Shown piece by piece: positions 8,177 to 15,434 of a DNA stretch of 17,287 nt. The notes beneath the pieces are model-generated. The model was not told the DNA's origin, did not search any database, and saw only the letters and a program-made list of their open reading frames with translations. Numbering within the stretch: the first letter of the stretch is position 1; each line of letters begins with the position of its first letter. The DNA lies in assembly GCA_021827245.1 (NCBI GenBank), contig JAKAWN010000104.1:1-17287 (forward strand), read 5' to 3'. The stretch is from Acidobacteriota bacterium. Lineage in GTDB: Bacteria > Acidobacteriota > Terriglobia > UBA7540. The position numbers and the translations under genes were made by a program.

Positions 8177-8620
8177 ATGAAGATCTTTCTGTCTGTTTTT
8201 GTAGTCTTGCTTCTGGCAAGCTCTTCCGGCTGGGCGGTTCTTGGAGAGTATGAGAATTCTGTAGCCACCGACCAGCAGCGAATGCATGCGCAGCTTCGCG
8301 AGATGTCGGGCCAAGGCTATTCAATCAAACAGCTCAGCTCGTTAAACGGCAAGGTTGTCAGGGAATATGTTTCGCCAAAGGGCATGGTTTTTGGGATTTC
8401 GTGGCAGAGCCCGACCATGCCTGACCTGCGTCAGTTGCTGGGTTCCTACTTTGCACAGTTCCAGCAGGCAGCGCGGTCCCGGCGGCAGCGCGGCGGGCCG
8501 CTGGTGATCAGGACTAAAGACTTTGTACTGGTCAGCGGCGGGCACATGCGGGCGTTCCATGGGGTTGCATATGTACCAAGCCTCGTGCCGGCCAACGTAT
8601 CAGCGGAGGTGGTGCGATGA
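8177..8620 (+). CDS. DUF2844 family exported protein
   Basis: 147 residues. The ATG at 8177 is chosen because GGGAGG lies just upstream and a signal peptide starts there (MKIFLSVFVVLLLA..., likely cut after GWA at residue 20); the frame is open further upstream without such signals. Family-typical parts are visible: VREYVSPKGMVFGISWQ, then PTMPDLRQLLGSYF, and near the end SGGHMRAFHGVAYVPSLVP. From memory, DUF2844 proteins are short, periplasmic, of unknown function and often sit beside DUF3443. Here the stop overlaps the next start as ATGA, so translation is probably coupled and the two products may act together. No catalytic motif is seen. Confidence 0.87.
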   Translation: MKIFLSVFVVLLLASSSGWAVLGEYENSVATDQQRMHAQLREMSGQGYSIKQLSSLNGKVVREYVSPKGMVFGISWQSPTMPDLRQLLGSYFAQFQQAARSRRQRGGPLVIRTKDFVLVSGGHMRAFHGVAYVPSLVPANVSAEVVR

Positions 8621-9903
8621 GACTGCCTAAAGGATGGTGGCACACCCGGTTCGTTCTCTTCCCTCTGCTTGCGGCAGTTTCCCTGGCCCTGGCCGGTTGC
8701 GGCGGAGGAGGCGGGTCCAGTCCGACTCCGACCCCCTCGCCCAGTACGGCAGAAAACACGCAAGCCATTGAAGTCAACAGCGGCCCGGCTGGCGACTACA
8801 CCAACGGGGTCTTCACCAGTGTGACCATCTGCGTGCCGGGCACCTCGAACTGTCAGACCATCAAGGATGTCCTGGTGGACACAGGCTCAGAGGGGCTGCG
8901 CTTGCTTTCCTCGGCAGTGAACCTATCCTTGCCGGCAATCACCGACAGCAGCAGCAGCGGCAACACGTTGAACGAATGCGCTGCCTTTGCAGACGGATCG
9001 TACGTCTGGGGGCCGGTTGTGTCCGCAGACATCCAGATGGCAGGCGAAAAGGGAAGCGGAGTTCCTATCCAAATCATCGACAGCTCAAATCCCACCAAGT
9101 ATCCGGTACCCAGCTCGTGCATCAGCAGCAGCTCAGCACCCGAAAACTCCGTGCAATCGCTCGGGGCCAATGGGATCCTGGGAGTCGGGGTCTTCGAACA
9201 GGACTGCGGCTCCTCGTGTGCCGCCACGACTAGTGTGCCGGCTCTGTATTATCTGTGTCCTCCCACTGCGGGCTCGGTCTGCAACAGCGCCTCCGTTCCG
9301 GTGCAGTATCAGCTTCAGAACCCGGTTTGGACGTTTCCTCAGGACAACAACGGCTTGCTCATTTCGCTGCCATCCATATCTGACACCGGGGTGCCGAGCG
9401 TCTCCGGATCGATGATATTTGGCATTGGAACCCAGTCTGACAACGCTCTCGGCAACGCTCAGGTCTATACGACTGATCCCAGCGGGAATTTCCATGCAGT
9501 TTACAACAACATCGACTACAGCAACAGCTTCATCGACAGCGGATCAAACGCCCTCTATTTTCTCGATGCCACTACTCTTAACATCCCGGAGTGTCTGGAT
9601 TCCCAAGGGAATCCGACAGGATTTTACTGCCCTCAATCAACCCTGAGTTACACAGTAACCACCACTGGCCTGAACGGAACCTCGAACCCGGTCAGCTTCA
9701 ACATCGCGAATGCTTTTGCTCTATTTGCGGCAAATAATGGTCAGAATTTTGCCTTCAATGATCTGGGAGGTGACAGCGGAACCAGCCAGCAGACAGACTA
9801 CGTTGATTTCGGCCTGCCATTCTTCTTTGGCCGCAAGGTTTTTGTGGGAATCGAGAACCAGACAGGGCCAAACGGAGTCATCGGCCCCTATTGGGCATAT
9901 TAG
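8617..9903 (+). CDS. DUF3443 family lipoprotein with pepsin-like signatures
   Basis: 428 residues. The start overlaps the DUF2844 stop (ATGA), with GGAGG at 8605-8609, 7 nt upstream. A lipoprotein signal peptide ends LAGC, with Cys28 as the lipid site, followed by a Gly/Ser/Thr/Pro linker to about 48. The mature part has VDTGSEGLRLL (Asp88), NGILGVG (185-191), FIDSGSNALYF (Asp307) and, close to the C-terminus, GLPFFFGRKVFVGIENQ. This order matches bilobal pepsin-like aspartic proteases: D-T-G-S, then GILG, then D-S-G-S, then a final strand like the pepsin C-terminus. Ten further Cys suggest disulfides. DUF3443 is formally uncharacterised; the protease fold is my inference and activity is unproven. 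Likely an envelope lipoprotein working with the DUF2844 protein. Confidence 0.87.
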   Translation: MRLPKGWWHTRFVLFPLLAAVSLALAGCGGGGGSSPTPTPSPSTAENTQAIEVNSGPAGDYTNGVFTSVTICVPGTSNCQTIKDVLVDTGSEGLRLLSSAVNLSLPAITDSSSSGNTLNECAAFADGSYVWGPVVSADIQMAGEKGSGVPIQIIDSSNPTKYPVPSSCISSSSAPENSVQSLGANGILGVGVFEQDCGSSCAATTSVPALYYLCPPTAGSVCNSASVPVQYQLQNPVWTFPQDNNGLLISLPSISDTGVPSVSGSMIFGIGTQSDNALGNAQVYTTDPSGNFHAVYNNIDYSNSFIDSGSNALYFLDATTLNIPECLDSQGNPTGFYCPQSTLSYTVTTTGLNGTSNPVSFNIANAFALFAANNGQNFAFNDLGGDSGTSQQTDYVDFGLPFFFGRKVFVGIENQTGPNGVIGPYWAY

Positions 9904-9955
9904 GAGTGAAAGCTCCGAGCAAGTTTTCTCACGGCCCTCCTAACCCGACCAACAA

Positions 9956-9984
9956 GCCCACTCCCTGATTCTTGGGGAGTGGGC
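9956..9984 (+). terminator. Terminator-like hairpin between converging operons
   Basis: GCCCACTCCC (9956-9965) pairs perfectly with GGGAGTGGGC (9975-9984) around a 9-nt loop, 53 nt after the DUF3443 stop, in the 236-bp gap between convergent gene sets. GTCCCTCCTT follows rather than a clean T-run. Position and stem strength suggest transcript end formation, perhaps for both directions. Confidence 0.5.
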
Positions 9985-10139
9985 GTCCCTCCTTCAGGAC
10001 CATTGCCTGTTCAAGGACGGAATTCTCACCTGCAGCCGGATGCTATAAGCCTCGAGACCTGAAAGCGCAGGGAAATCCCGCGGTATGTTCCGAAAATTCT
10101 CCTATCCTTGATCGGTGCAGCCTTGTAAAGGAACATCAT

Positions 10140-10856
10140 TCAGGCAGGCGTTGGCACAAACCTGTAACCCAGGCCGCGAACGGTGAGAAAGTGACGGGGA
10201 TTCTGAGGATCTTCCTCCAGTTTCTGCCGCAACATCCAGACGTGGGCATCAACAGTGCGGGTGAGCGTCGCTCCGTCATAACCCCACACCTCCCGAAGGA
10301 GTTCCTCGCGTGAAAGCGTTGTACCCTGCTGTTGAATAAAGTATGCGAGCAACTCGAATTCCCGCGCCGACAACTCGACGAGTTTCCCCTCGCGTCGCAC
10401 CGCCGTGCGGCGGAAGTCGACCGTCACGGAGCCAAACTGAAAGGCCGAATCCCGGCTGTTCTGTTGAAGCAGAGACGCTCGCCGCAGTAATGCTCCAACG
10501 CGCGCCAGCAGTTCAGAAGGCTCGAAGGGCTTTGCCAGATAGTCATCGGCGCCAAGCTTCAAACCGGAAACTCTGTCGTCAACCTGGCCGCGCGCCGTCA
10601 GCATGATGATCGGCGTATGAACGGAACGGCGCCGCAGAGTACGGCAGATTTCAAAACCGTCTTTATGTGGCAACATAACATCCAGCACAATCAGGTCATA
10701 CGCCCCTTCCGATGCAAGATCGAGGGCTTCCTGGCCGTCCTGAACGCTCCCCACCTGGTAGCCTTTGCTGGTCAGAAGATCGGTGAGCGTCAGCACTAAG
10801 GCAGCGTCGTCTTCCACCAGCAGCAGCCTGGGCTGGATGATCGGCCTTCGCTTCAT
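10140..10856 (-). CDS. OmpR/PhoB-family response regulator
   Basis: 238 residues. The receiver domain (about 10-125) has all key residues: acidic pair Asp16-Asp17, phosphoacceptor Asp59 in LIVLDVMLP, Thr87 in IIMLTARG and Lys109 in DDYLAKPF. The winged-helix DNA-binding domain (about 150-236) shows LSAREFELLAYF, TVDAHVWMLRQKL and TVRGLGYRFV, the OmpR/PhoB pattern. The ATG at 10856 is chosen for the receiver's usual N-terminus; a GTG at 10874 is an alternative, and neither has a clear ribosome site. The open frame further upstream overlaps the kinase gene and is not protein-like. It follows the histidine kinase by 49 nt on the same strand, so they form a two-gene operon. Likely targets, by inference, are its own operon and the Spy-like operon converging on it. 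Confidence 0.95.
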   Translation of the reverse strand: MKRRPIIQPRLLLVEDDAALVLTLTDLLTSKGYQVGSVQDGQEALDLASEGAYDLIVLDVMLPHKDGFEICRTLRRRSVHTPIIMLTARGQVDDRVSGLKLGADDYLAKPFEPSELLARVGALLRRASLLQQNSRDSAFQFGSVTVDFRRTAVRREGKLVELSAREFELLAYFIQQQGTTLSREELLREVWGYDGATLTRTVDAHVWMLRQKLEEDPQNPRHFLTVRGLGYRFVPTPA

Positions 10857-10905
10857 ACTTGCTTGTGTTTTCACCTGCAACAATTCCAGTTGAGCAGCAC
10901 GCCCT

Positions 10906-12870
10906 TTAAACAGCCTCCCGCTGGGGTTCTGAGATGGCGGGCAGATGGAGAGTGAAGCACGATCCTTTCCCTTTCGTGCTCTCGACGTCCACCCGGCCGC
11001 CGTGGGCTTCAATATGGCGGCGCACAATGCTGAGTCCCAGCCCGGCTCCCGGCACTGTCGAGGCCAATACGCGCCGCCCACGATAGAACGGCTCAAAGAG
11101 GTGCGGCAAATCGCCCGGATCGATGCCCGGACCATGATCTTCAACGGAAATCTGAACTTCAGCAGGTTCCGCTTTGGGGACAGGCACAGCCGCCACGCGA
11201 AGCCATTTCTCCGCACCGGCATATTTGATGGCATTGGAGATCAGGTTCTTGACCGCGGTCTCCACCGCCGGCGATTCAGCCAGCACCGACGGAAGATTAT
11301 CAGCGACTTTTTTCTCGACCTGCCACCCCCCATCACGGAGAGCCGGCTCATATTCGGCAAGTGCCCGCTCGATAATTCCCGAAATCTGGGTCGGAATAAG
11401 CTCATAGCGTTTGCCGCCGGACTGGATGCCGGCATAGTTCATCACCTGCTCAATCATGCCCGCAAGCCGCCTCGCTTCATTTTGCACAAGCTCGCCATAT
11501 TCCTGCACCCGGCTCGATTTTCGGATGACCCCGCTGGCAAGATTGAAGCCGGCGGATTGAATGGCAGCAAGGGGAGTGCGAAACTCGTGTGAAACGCCCG
11601 CGACGAATTCCACCTCGCGCCGCGCAAGCTCCCGCGCTCGGTGTGTGGTGATCACCAGCAAACCCATGCTGAATGCCAGGAGAAAAAGCACTCCGAATCC
11701 CAGGGCAAGATTCCGCTGCCGTGTGCGGGCAACAACTGCACCAATCGAACCGGCCTTGCTCCTGGCCACCAGGACCCAGGCATTCGCTTTCAGGAAATGG
11801 TCACGTGCAATCATGCTCTGCGTACCGCTCACTCGGGGAAGCACGCGCATTGCCCCAAAAGCAGAATCGCCCCTTTGATCACCAGGTTCAGTGCGGAAAG
11901 TGAATTCCCAGCGGCGGCCACGGAAACCGGGACCTCTGAAAGAAGCAAAAAGCACTTCCTCCGCATCCGGCGAAGCGAAAGATGACGGCGTCAAGCCCGC
12001 CTCAGAGCTGTAAATGATTTTTTGCGGATCGCCTGACAGAACCGCAACCTGATAATTGGACAATCCTGCCTTGCTGAAGCTTTGTTCCACCAAGCGCGGG
12101 ATGAAGCGTGTCTTGAGATAGCTGAGATCAAGCCCCAGGAAGCACCAACCCCGTAATCGGCCCGGCAACAGAGGGCGCATCGGCATCGTAGAAAACCTTT
12201 TGCCGCCACGTTGTTGTCGCGCTGATCCGAATTCCTCATGCCCTGTAAATAGTTCAGGAGGGGGATTCAGCCCTGACGGAGCCTGCGTGTGTGGCCACGG
12301 ACCGAATCCTTCATCCTGCCCCTCGAACTCCATCAAGGGGACCACGACTAACGGCCGGCCCCCATCCACTGCAAAGGGAAAACCTCCAGCGCGGTAAAAC
12401 AGGACATGATGTGTCCCTCGAGTATTGAAGTTTTCTATTCTCGGACGGAAAACCTGTAGCGGTTGAGGCATCTGCGCTTGCTTGAACTTCCCGGTTTTGG
12501 GATCGAACGTTCGGTACTGCACCTTTCCGTCATTATCAATTGTCGCCACACTGAGGCTTGACACTAAAGGTCCGTTCGCGTCATTCCTTCGCCACTGGGT
12601 GTAGAAACTTCCAAGGTAGTTCGCCACTGCACGGGTCGTAGTTGCTCGCGGTATGGGACGGAATGATGCGCGAATTTCCAGAATCGGCGCTATGAATTCT
12701 CCCCGAAAACTGCGCATTGCAGCATTTAGGAATTCTTGCTGCTGTTCACGGTCTGCGACGCTCGCACGGTTGATCCACCGGTAAAGTAGTACCCCTGCCA
12801 GCATAAGCCCAACGGCGAATACCGCGACGAACAGTACCTGGTCGTTCGACTTGGACAGCCTCCAATGCAT
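10906..12870 (-). CDS. Membrane sensor histidine kinase with large periplasmic domain
   Basis: 654 residues. Membrane helices are near 11-32 and 387-408, enclosing about 350 extracytoplasmic residues with no domain I can name. The cytoplasmic part is complete: HisKA with His428 in VSHEFRTPL; N-box with Asn546 in NLISNAIKYA; G1 box DHGPGID (Asp578); F-box LFEPFYRG; G2 box GAGLGLSIV. It should autophosphorylate and pass phosphate to Asp59 of the adjacent regulator. The sensor loop holds a Pro/Gly-rich insert (about 190-225) and no obvious metal-binding cluster. The ATG at 12870 sits right before the first helix but lacks a ribosome site. A TATAAT lies 8 nt upstream, so the mRNA may be nearly leaderless. 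Gene order kinase-then-regulator is less usual than the reverse. The Spy-like gene nearby suggests an envelope-stress role. Confidence 0.95.
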   Translation of the reverse strand: MHWRLSKSNDQVLFVAVFAVGLMLAGVLLYRWINRASVADREQQQEFLNAAMRSFRGEFIAPILEIRASFRPIPRATTTRAVANYLGSFYTQWRRNDANGPLVSSLSVATIDNDGKVQYRTFDPKTGKFKQAQMPQPLQVFRPRIENFNTRGTHHVLFYRAGGFPFAVDGGRPLVVVPLMEFEGQDEGFGPWPHTQAPSGLNPPPELFTGHEEFGSARQQRGGKRFSTMPMRPLLPGRLRGWCFLGLDLSYLKTRFIPRLVEQSFSKAGLSNYQVAVLSGDPQKIIYSSEAGLTPSSFASPDAEEVLFASFRGPGFRGRRWEFTFRTEPGDQRGDSAFGAMRVLPRVSGTQSMIARDHFLKANAWVLVARSKAGSIGAVVARTRQRNLALGFGVLFLLAFSMGLLVITTHRARELARREVEFVAGVSHEFRTPLAAIQSAGFNLASGVIRKSSRVQEYGELVQNEARRLAGMIEQVMNYAGIQSGGKRYELIPTQISGIIERALAEYEPALRDGGWQVEKKVADNLPSVLAESPAVETAVKNLISNAIKYAGAEKWLRVAAVPVPKAEPAEVQISVEDHGPGIDPGDLPHLFEPFYRGRRVLASTVPGAGLGLSIVRRHIEAHGGRVDVESTKGKGSCFTLHLPAISEPQREAV

Positions 12871-12878
12871 TCAGTTGA

Positions 12879-12884
12879 ATTATA
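12879..12884 (-). promoter_or_regulatory. -10 element of the kinase-regulator operon
   Basis: On the minus strand a perfect TATAAT ends 8 nt before the kinase ATG. The -35 position (about 12902-12907, GGTCCG) is poor, as in activator-dependent promoters. Transcription would begin near 12872, leaving almost no 5' leader, which fits the absence of a ribosome site. Confidence 0.5.
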
Positions 12885-12933
12885 TACCGTGCAAAGTCGC
12901 CCGGACCTCGTGCCGTGCACGGCCAAACCGAAC

Positions 12934-12950
12934 TTTACACGGATTTTACA
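12934..12950. promoter_or_regulatory. Perfect direct repeat TTTACA-N5-TTTACA, candidate OmpR-family operator
   Basis: TTTACA occurs at 12934-12939 and 12945-12950, an exact 11-bp period and so one helical turn. Read toward the kinase gene it is GTAAA-N6-GTAAA, the arrangement established for CpxR boxes; OmpR/PhoB-family regulators generally bind tandem half-sites with this period. It lies about 62-78 bp upstream of the predicted kinase start of transcription, suitable for activation by the operon's own regulator. The binding protein is inferred. Confidence 0.5.
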
Positions 12951-13027
12951 TCTTTCTCTCTAACAGACTTTGCGCCGGCTTAAAAGCGCCTCCTGCAATC
13001 TTCTGCCAACATCGACAGTCAGACACT

Positions 13028-13118
13028 GCCCGCGGTGCGGGCGGCTTGATGAGCAGGCTTCATCAAGGGGGGCAAGATTACCCTTGCCGATCCGTCGATC
13101 AACGCCGGACAGCCTGCT
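13028..13118. other. Cluster of nested hairpins, candidate structured RNA
   Basis: Four inverted repeats lie within 91 bases: GCCCGC-GGT-GCGGGC (13028-13042); GATGA...TCATC (13049-13053/13060-13064); AGCAGGCT...AGCCTGCT (13052-13059/13111-13118); and inside the last, GGCAAG-ATTACC-CTTGCC (13071-13088). The second and third overlap and are alternatives, so a switch between folds is possible. No known RNA family was recognised and the transcribed strand is unknown. Confidence 0.35.
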
Positions 13119-13184
13119 TATGCAAAGTCGGTAGGAGTCTCATTAGTCTGCAAGAGAATCTCCGGTTGACAAAATAGAAAATGC

Positions 13185-13228
13185 GGTCAGGCAGCCGCGG
13201 GTGAGATTTCGAACCTATAGCCCTGACC
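13185..13228 (-). other. 7-bp stem with a wide loop, weak terminator candidate on the minus strand
   Basis: GGTCAGG (13185-13191) pairs with CCTGACC (13222-13228). Read on the minus strand it is followed by a T-rich stretch (GCATTTTCTATTTT), which could end transcripts from the LuxR-type gene about 500 nt upstream. The 30-nt loop is too wide for a typical terminator. The loop holds a TTCGAAA like a tRNA T-loop, but no tRNA can be folded around it. Confidence 0.25.
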
Positions 13229-13449
13229 AAAGGGGGGTTATTGCAGGCAAGCTCGCCCAACGTGTCGGGCAAGAATCATTTATGTTTCTTATGCATAGGC
13301 TATCGGGGCGGGTGGACCTGGCTCCGATGAAACAAACCCAAAGTGAAGAAGGGTAGCCCGTCCATCATCCAGCGCGAGGGGTCACACAATTGCATGGTCC
13401 AAATGGACTGGATGCGATCTTGTCAGGATGGGAATCTGGGAAGAGGGTG

Positions 13450-13575
13450 AAGGTTCCTTCAGAAAACGGCTGGGGAGTGGGGGTATGAAGGGTTCGTATA
13501 GGCAGGATTTCTGAATTCCTAAAGACAGCCTGGTAAGGCTTGGAGAGGGCATCGGGGAACCTGAAGGAACTTCAG
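13450..13575. repeat. Two related palindromes forming a long-range inverted repeat
   Basis: GAAGG-TT-CCTTC (13450-13461) and CTGAAG-GAA-CTTCAG (13561-13575) are each self-complementary. GTTCCTTCAG (13454-13463) is also an exact inverted match of CTGAAGGAAC (13561-13570). Paired dyads like this can be regulator sites or ends of a small element. No target-site duplication or coding content between them was seen. Confidence 0.3.
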
Positions 13576-13728
13576 ACCCCAAGACAACGAATTCCTTCGT
13601 CCGGGCGCGTAAGTGATAAGAAGTACGAGCACCGATCCGGATCTTCAAGACCAGGTCGCTGAAACCTATAACCAGCAATATCAAGTCTCTGGGGTTCCAA
13701 GCTTCGTTGCCGAGTCAGATCACAAGGC

Positions 13729-14394
13729 CTATGACCTTTGATCGTGGAACTGAAGCATGATCAGGTCGATTCGTCGTCTCACATCGAATTTGGCCAGCAG
13801 ATTTGACACATGGAACTTGGCTGTACGTTCGGAGATGTCCAGTCTCTTGGCAATCTCTTTATTCGAAAGGTTCTCAAGCAGGCACTCAAGGACTTCACGC
13901 TCCCGCGGGCTCAGGCGGCGCGGACGCGCCTTTACAAAGCGCCGCCGAGCACTGTGCACAACTGAGTCCATAAATCGGGAGAGTAATTGGCGATCTACCC
14001 AAAATCCTCCTTCGGCTACCGTTTTGACGGCTTCCGGCAGGTGCTGTGATGCCTGAGAATAATTAAGCAGACCCTTGGCTCCTAGTTCCAGGAGCGGGAA
14101 AGCATTGGCATCCGTGAATTTTTCGGAGAGTACGACAACACGAGAATTGGAAAAGCGATTCACCAACGCCCCTACCAAGACAGCCGCGAAGGGATCGTGG
14201 CCGTCAACAACGTAGACTGCGGCGTTAGGGATGGCCAGATGATTTACGTCCTCAAAAAAGAGTTGCCGCAGCCGAAAAGCCTTCACTCTAAAGTGCGACC
14301 TGGAAAGCTTCCGGGTAAACTCCTCCAGGAGCAGGGGATGAGTGGATAGCAGGCACACCACTGGCTGCTCATTCACGCGCGCCTTCCGATCCAT
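13729..14394 (-). CDS. Orphan NarL/LuxR-type regulator with degenerate receiver
   Basis: 221 residues from the ATG at 14394, chosen because GAGG lies about 8 nt upstream; a TTG two codons earlier is less likely. Residues about 10-135 look like a receiver fold, but its chemistry is eroded. After the first strand (VVCLLSTHP) Ser-Thr-His replaces the usual acidic pair. Asp64 in YVVDGHD may be the old phosphoacceptor. Asn111 (GLLNYS) stands where receivers have the invariant Lys. Residues 160-215 are a complete GerE/LuxR helix-turn-helix (LSPREREVLECLLE, SNKEIAKRLDISERTAKFHV). It probably binds DNA as a dimer, but control by phosphorylation is doubtful; ligand, protein or constitutive control is inference. 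No kinase gene adjoins it on its strand. Targets are unknown; the divergent TIG genes are candidates. Confidence 0.9.
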   Translation of the reverse strand: MDRKARVNEQPVVCLLSTHPLLLEEFTRKLSRSHFRVKAFRLRQLFFEDVNHLAIPNAAVYVVDGHDPFAAVLVGALVNRFSNSRVVVLSEKFTDANAFPLLELGAKGLLNYSQASQHLPEAVKTVAEGGFWVDRQLLSRFMDSVVHSARRRFVKARPRRLSPREREVLECLLENLSNKEIAKRLDISERTAKFHVSNLLAKFDVRRRIDLIMLQFHDQRS

Positions 14395-15434
14395 AGCCAA
14401 GCCTCACAAATGATTGTCTGCCGCCAGTGTCAGGCCTCCAGCAGGGTTGAACTCCGAGCATGAGCGCTGACGGAAAGGCCGCCACGGCGTTGACTACCAA
14501 TACTAAACCTCGAAACGGCATAAGCAAATGAAATGTATTGATTACGCGCACACAGCTCCATCTTTGAACGAAGTTTTCCCGATCAATCAGAGACCAAGAC
14601 GCCATGGCAAATCGGTTCCTGGATGAGGTAATCAAGCACCGGCTGTCATGGAACTACGTGCGATGCCGTTAATTCCGTATGATATCAACATTCGAGCGCT
14701 TCCGTTAATAGTTATCCTCCTGTATGGATTTTGCCGGTGCAGGGTTTCGAAGCCGCCCCGAGCAACCCACCTGTCCCCCTGTTCATAAGAAATCCTGACC
14801 CTCTTCTAGCCTTTCGTACAGTTGTCGTTATGGTGTTCGGCTTAGTAGTCTTGTCTACGGTAGTAAACCAAGTTGTGTGAGCAAGCACCATGCTGCTCTC
14901 AAAAGAGGAAAGAATCTTAAAGCAGATGATAGTTTGCCTCGTGTGCACAAGCTAAATCACGTGCCAACTGTACGAATCCGAGTTGGCTTTGGTTGGGATC
15001 TGTGCGACGACCTTTTCATGGCTTCGGCACACTGTACTTGGAAATATGGGATGATGACAGGCAGACTCGAAAGCTCTCGTCACGTCACTTTTTTTCAACG
15101 CAAGCCTTAATCCAATCCGCTTTTGGAAAGAAAGGCCGTCACCGGGAAGAACATCCTAACTTGATGCAAAAGGCCGTTAGCGCATCATCGATCACGTAAT
15201 AGGCGGCTCGGTGTGCGTCCAATTTTCGGGACCAGACAACGGCCAACACGGGAAGCGCAAGCAAGCATTCCGTGCATTGATGTCAGAAGTGAGGTATTGA
15301 GGTCCGAGTGCTCTGCTGGAATAGAGCCGGGCAGAGATAGCCGGGGAGGGCAACATATAGCGCATTGAGTCATTTTGAGGGGGGGAAGACCCGATGCTCC
15401 AGTCAAATCTTTATACACGAAGGGAGCATTCCCA
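14395..15434. other. Long divergent intergenic region
   Basis: About 1040 bp between the divergently read LuxR-type and TIG genes. Several short open frames exist on both strands, but none has a ribosome site with a recognisable product. Seen here: CCGTTAAT twice, near 14667 and 14702; a 6-bp stem CTCTGC...GCAGAG (15311-15316/15331-15336); and the hairpin over the TIG ribosome site. No convincing promoter pair could be fixed by eye. The length suggests both promoters plus regulator sites, or decayed sequence. Confidence 0.5.
15394..15429 (+). promoter_or_regulatory. Hairpin covering the ribosome site of the TIG/FnIII gene
   Basis: ATGCTCC (15394-15400) is exactly complementary to GGAGCAT (15423-15429), with a G-U pair beyond. 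The ribosome site AAGGGAG (15420-15426), 8 nt before the ATG at 15435, lies partly in the 3' arm. Initiation could be reduced when the 7-bp stem forms and rise with heat, a bound factor or coupled transcription. The 22-nt loop weakens the case. Confidence 0.35.

Larger units (their letters stand above)
12951..13728. other. Non-coding region rich in inverted repeats
   Basis: About 780 bp with no credible gene between the kinase promoter region and the downstream end of the LuxR-type gene. Short open frames have no start signal or recognisable product. It holds a cluster of nested hairpins (13028-13118), a 7-bp stem with a wide loop (13185-13228) and two related short palindromes (13450-13461 and 13561-13575). 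It may contain a small RNA or the degraded remains of mobile DNA; I cannot decide which. Confidence 0.55.

Noticed and set aside
10857..11234. N-terminal extension of the response regulator frame
   Set aside because: It overlaps the kinase gene in another frame. The residues show no domain, and the receiver begins normally just after the ATG at 10856.
13053..13157. Protein-like stretch AGFIKGGKITLADPSINAGQ... between stops
   Set aside because: Only about 34 codons, no start codon or ribosome site, no recognisable family, and it overlaps the hairpin cluster. A decayed gene fragment cannot be excluded.
12851..13177. 108-residue plus-strand open frame over the kinase promoter region
   Set aside because: It overlaps the kinase start, has no initiation signal, and looks like random translation rich in Arg, Cys and Ser.
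13185..13228. Possible tRNA gene on the minus strand
   Set aside because: The T-loop-like TTCGAAA lacks a full T-stem, and no acceptor, D or anticodon arm can be assembled around it.
14877..15110. 77-residue open frame in the divergent spacer
   Set aside because: GTG start without a ribosome site, no recognisable domain, and equally long frames occur by chance here on both strands.
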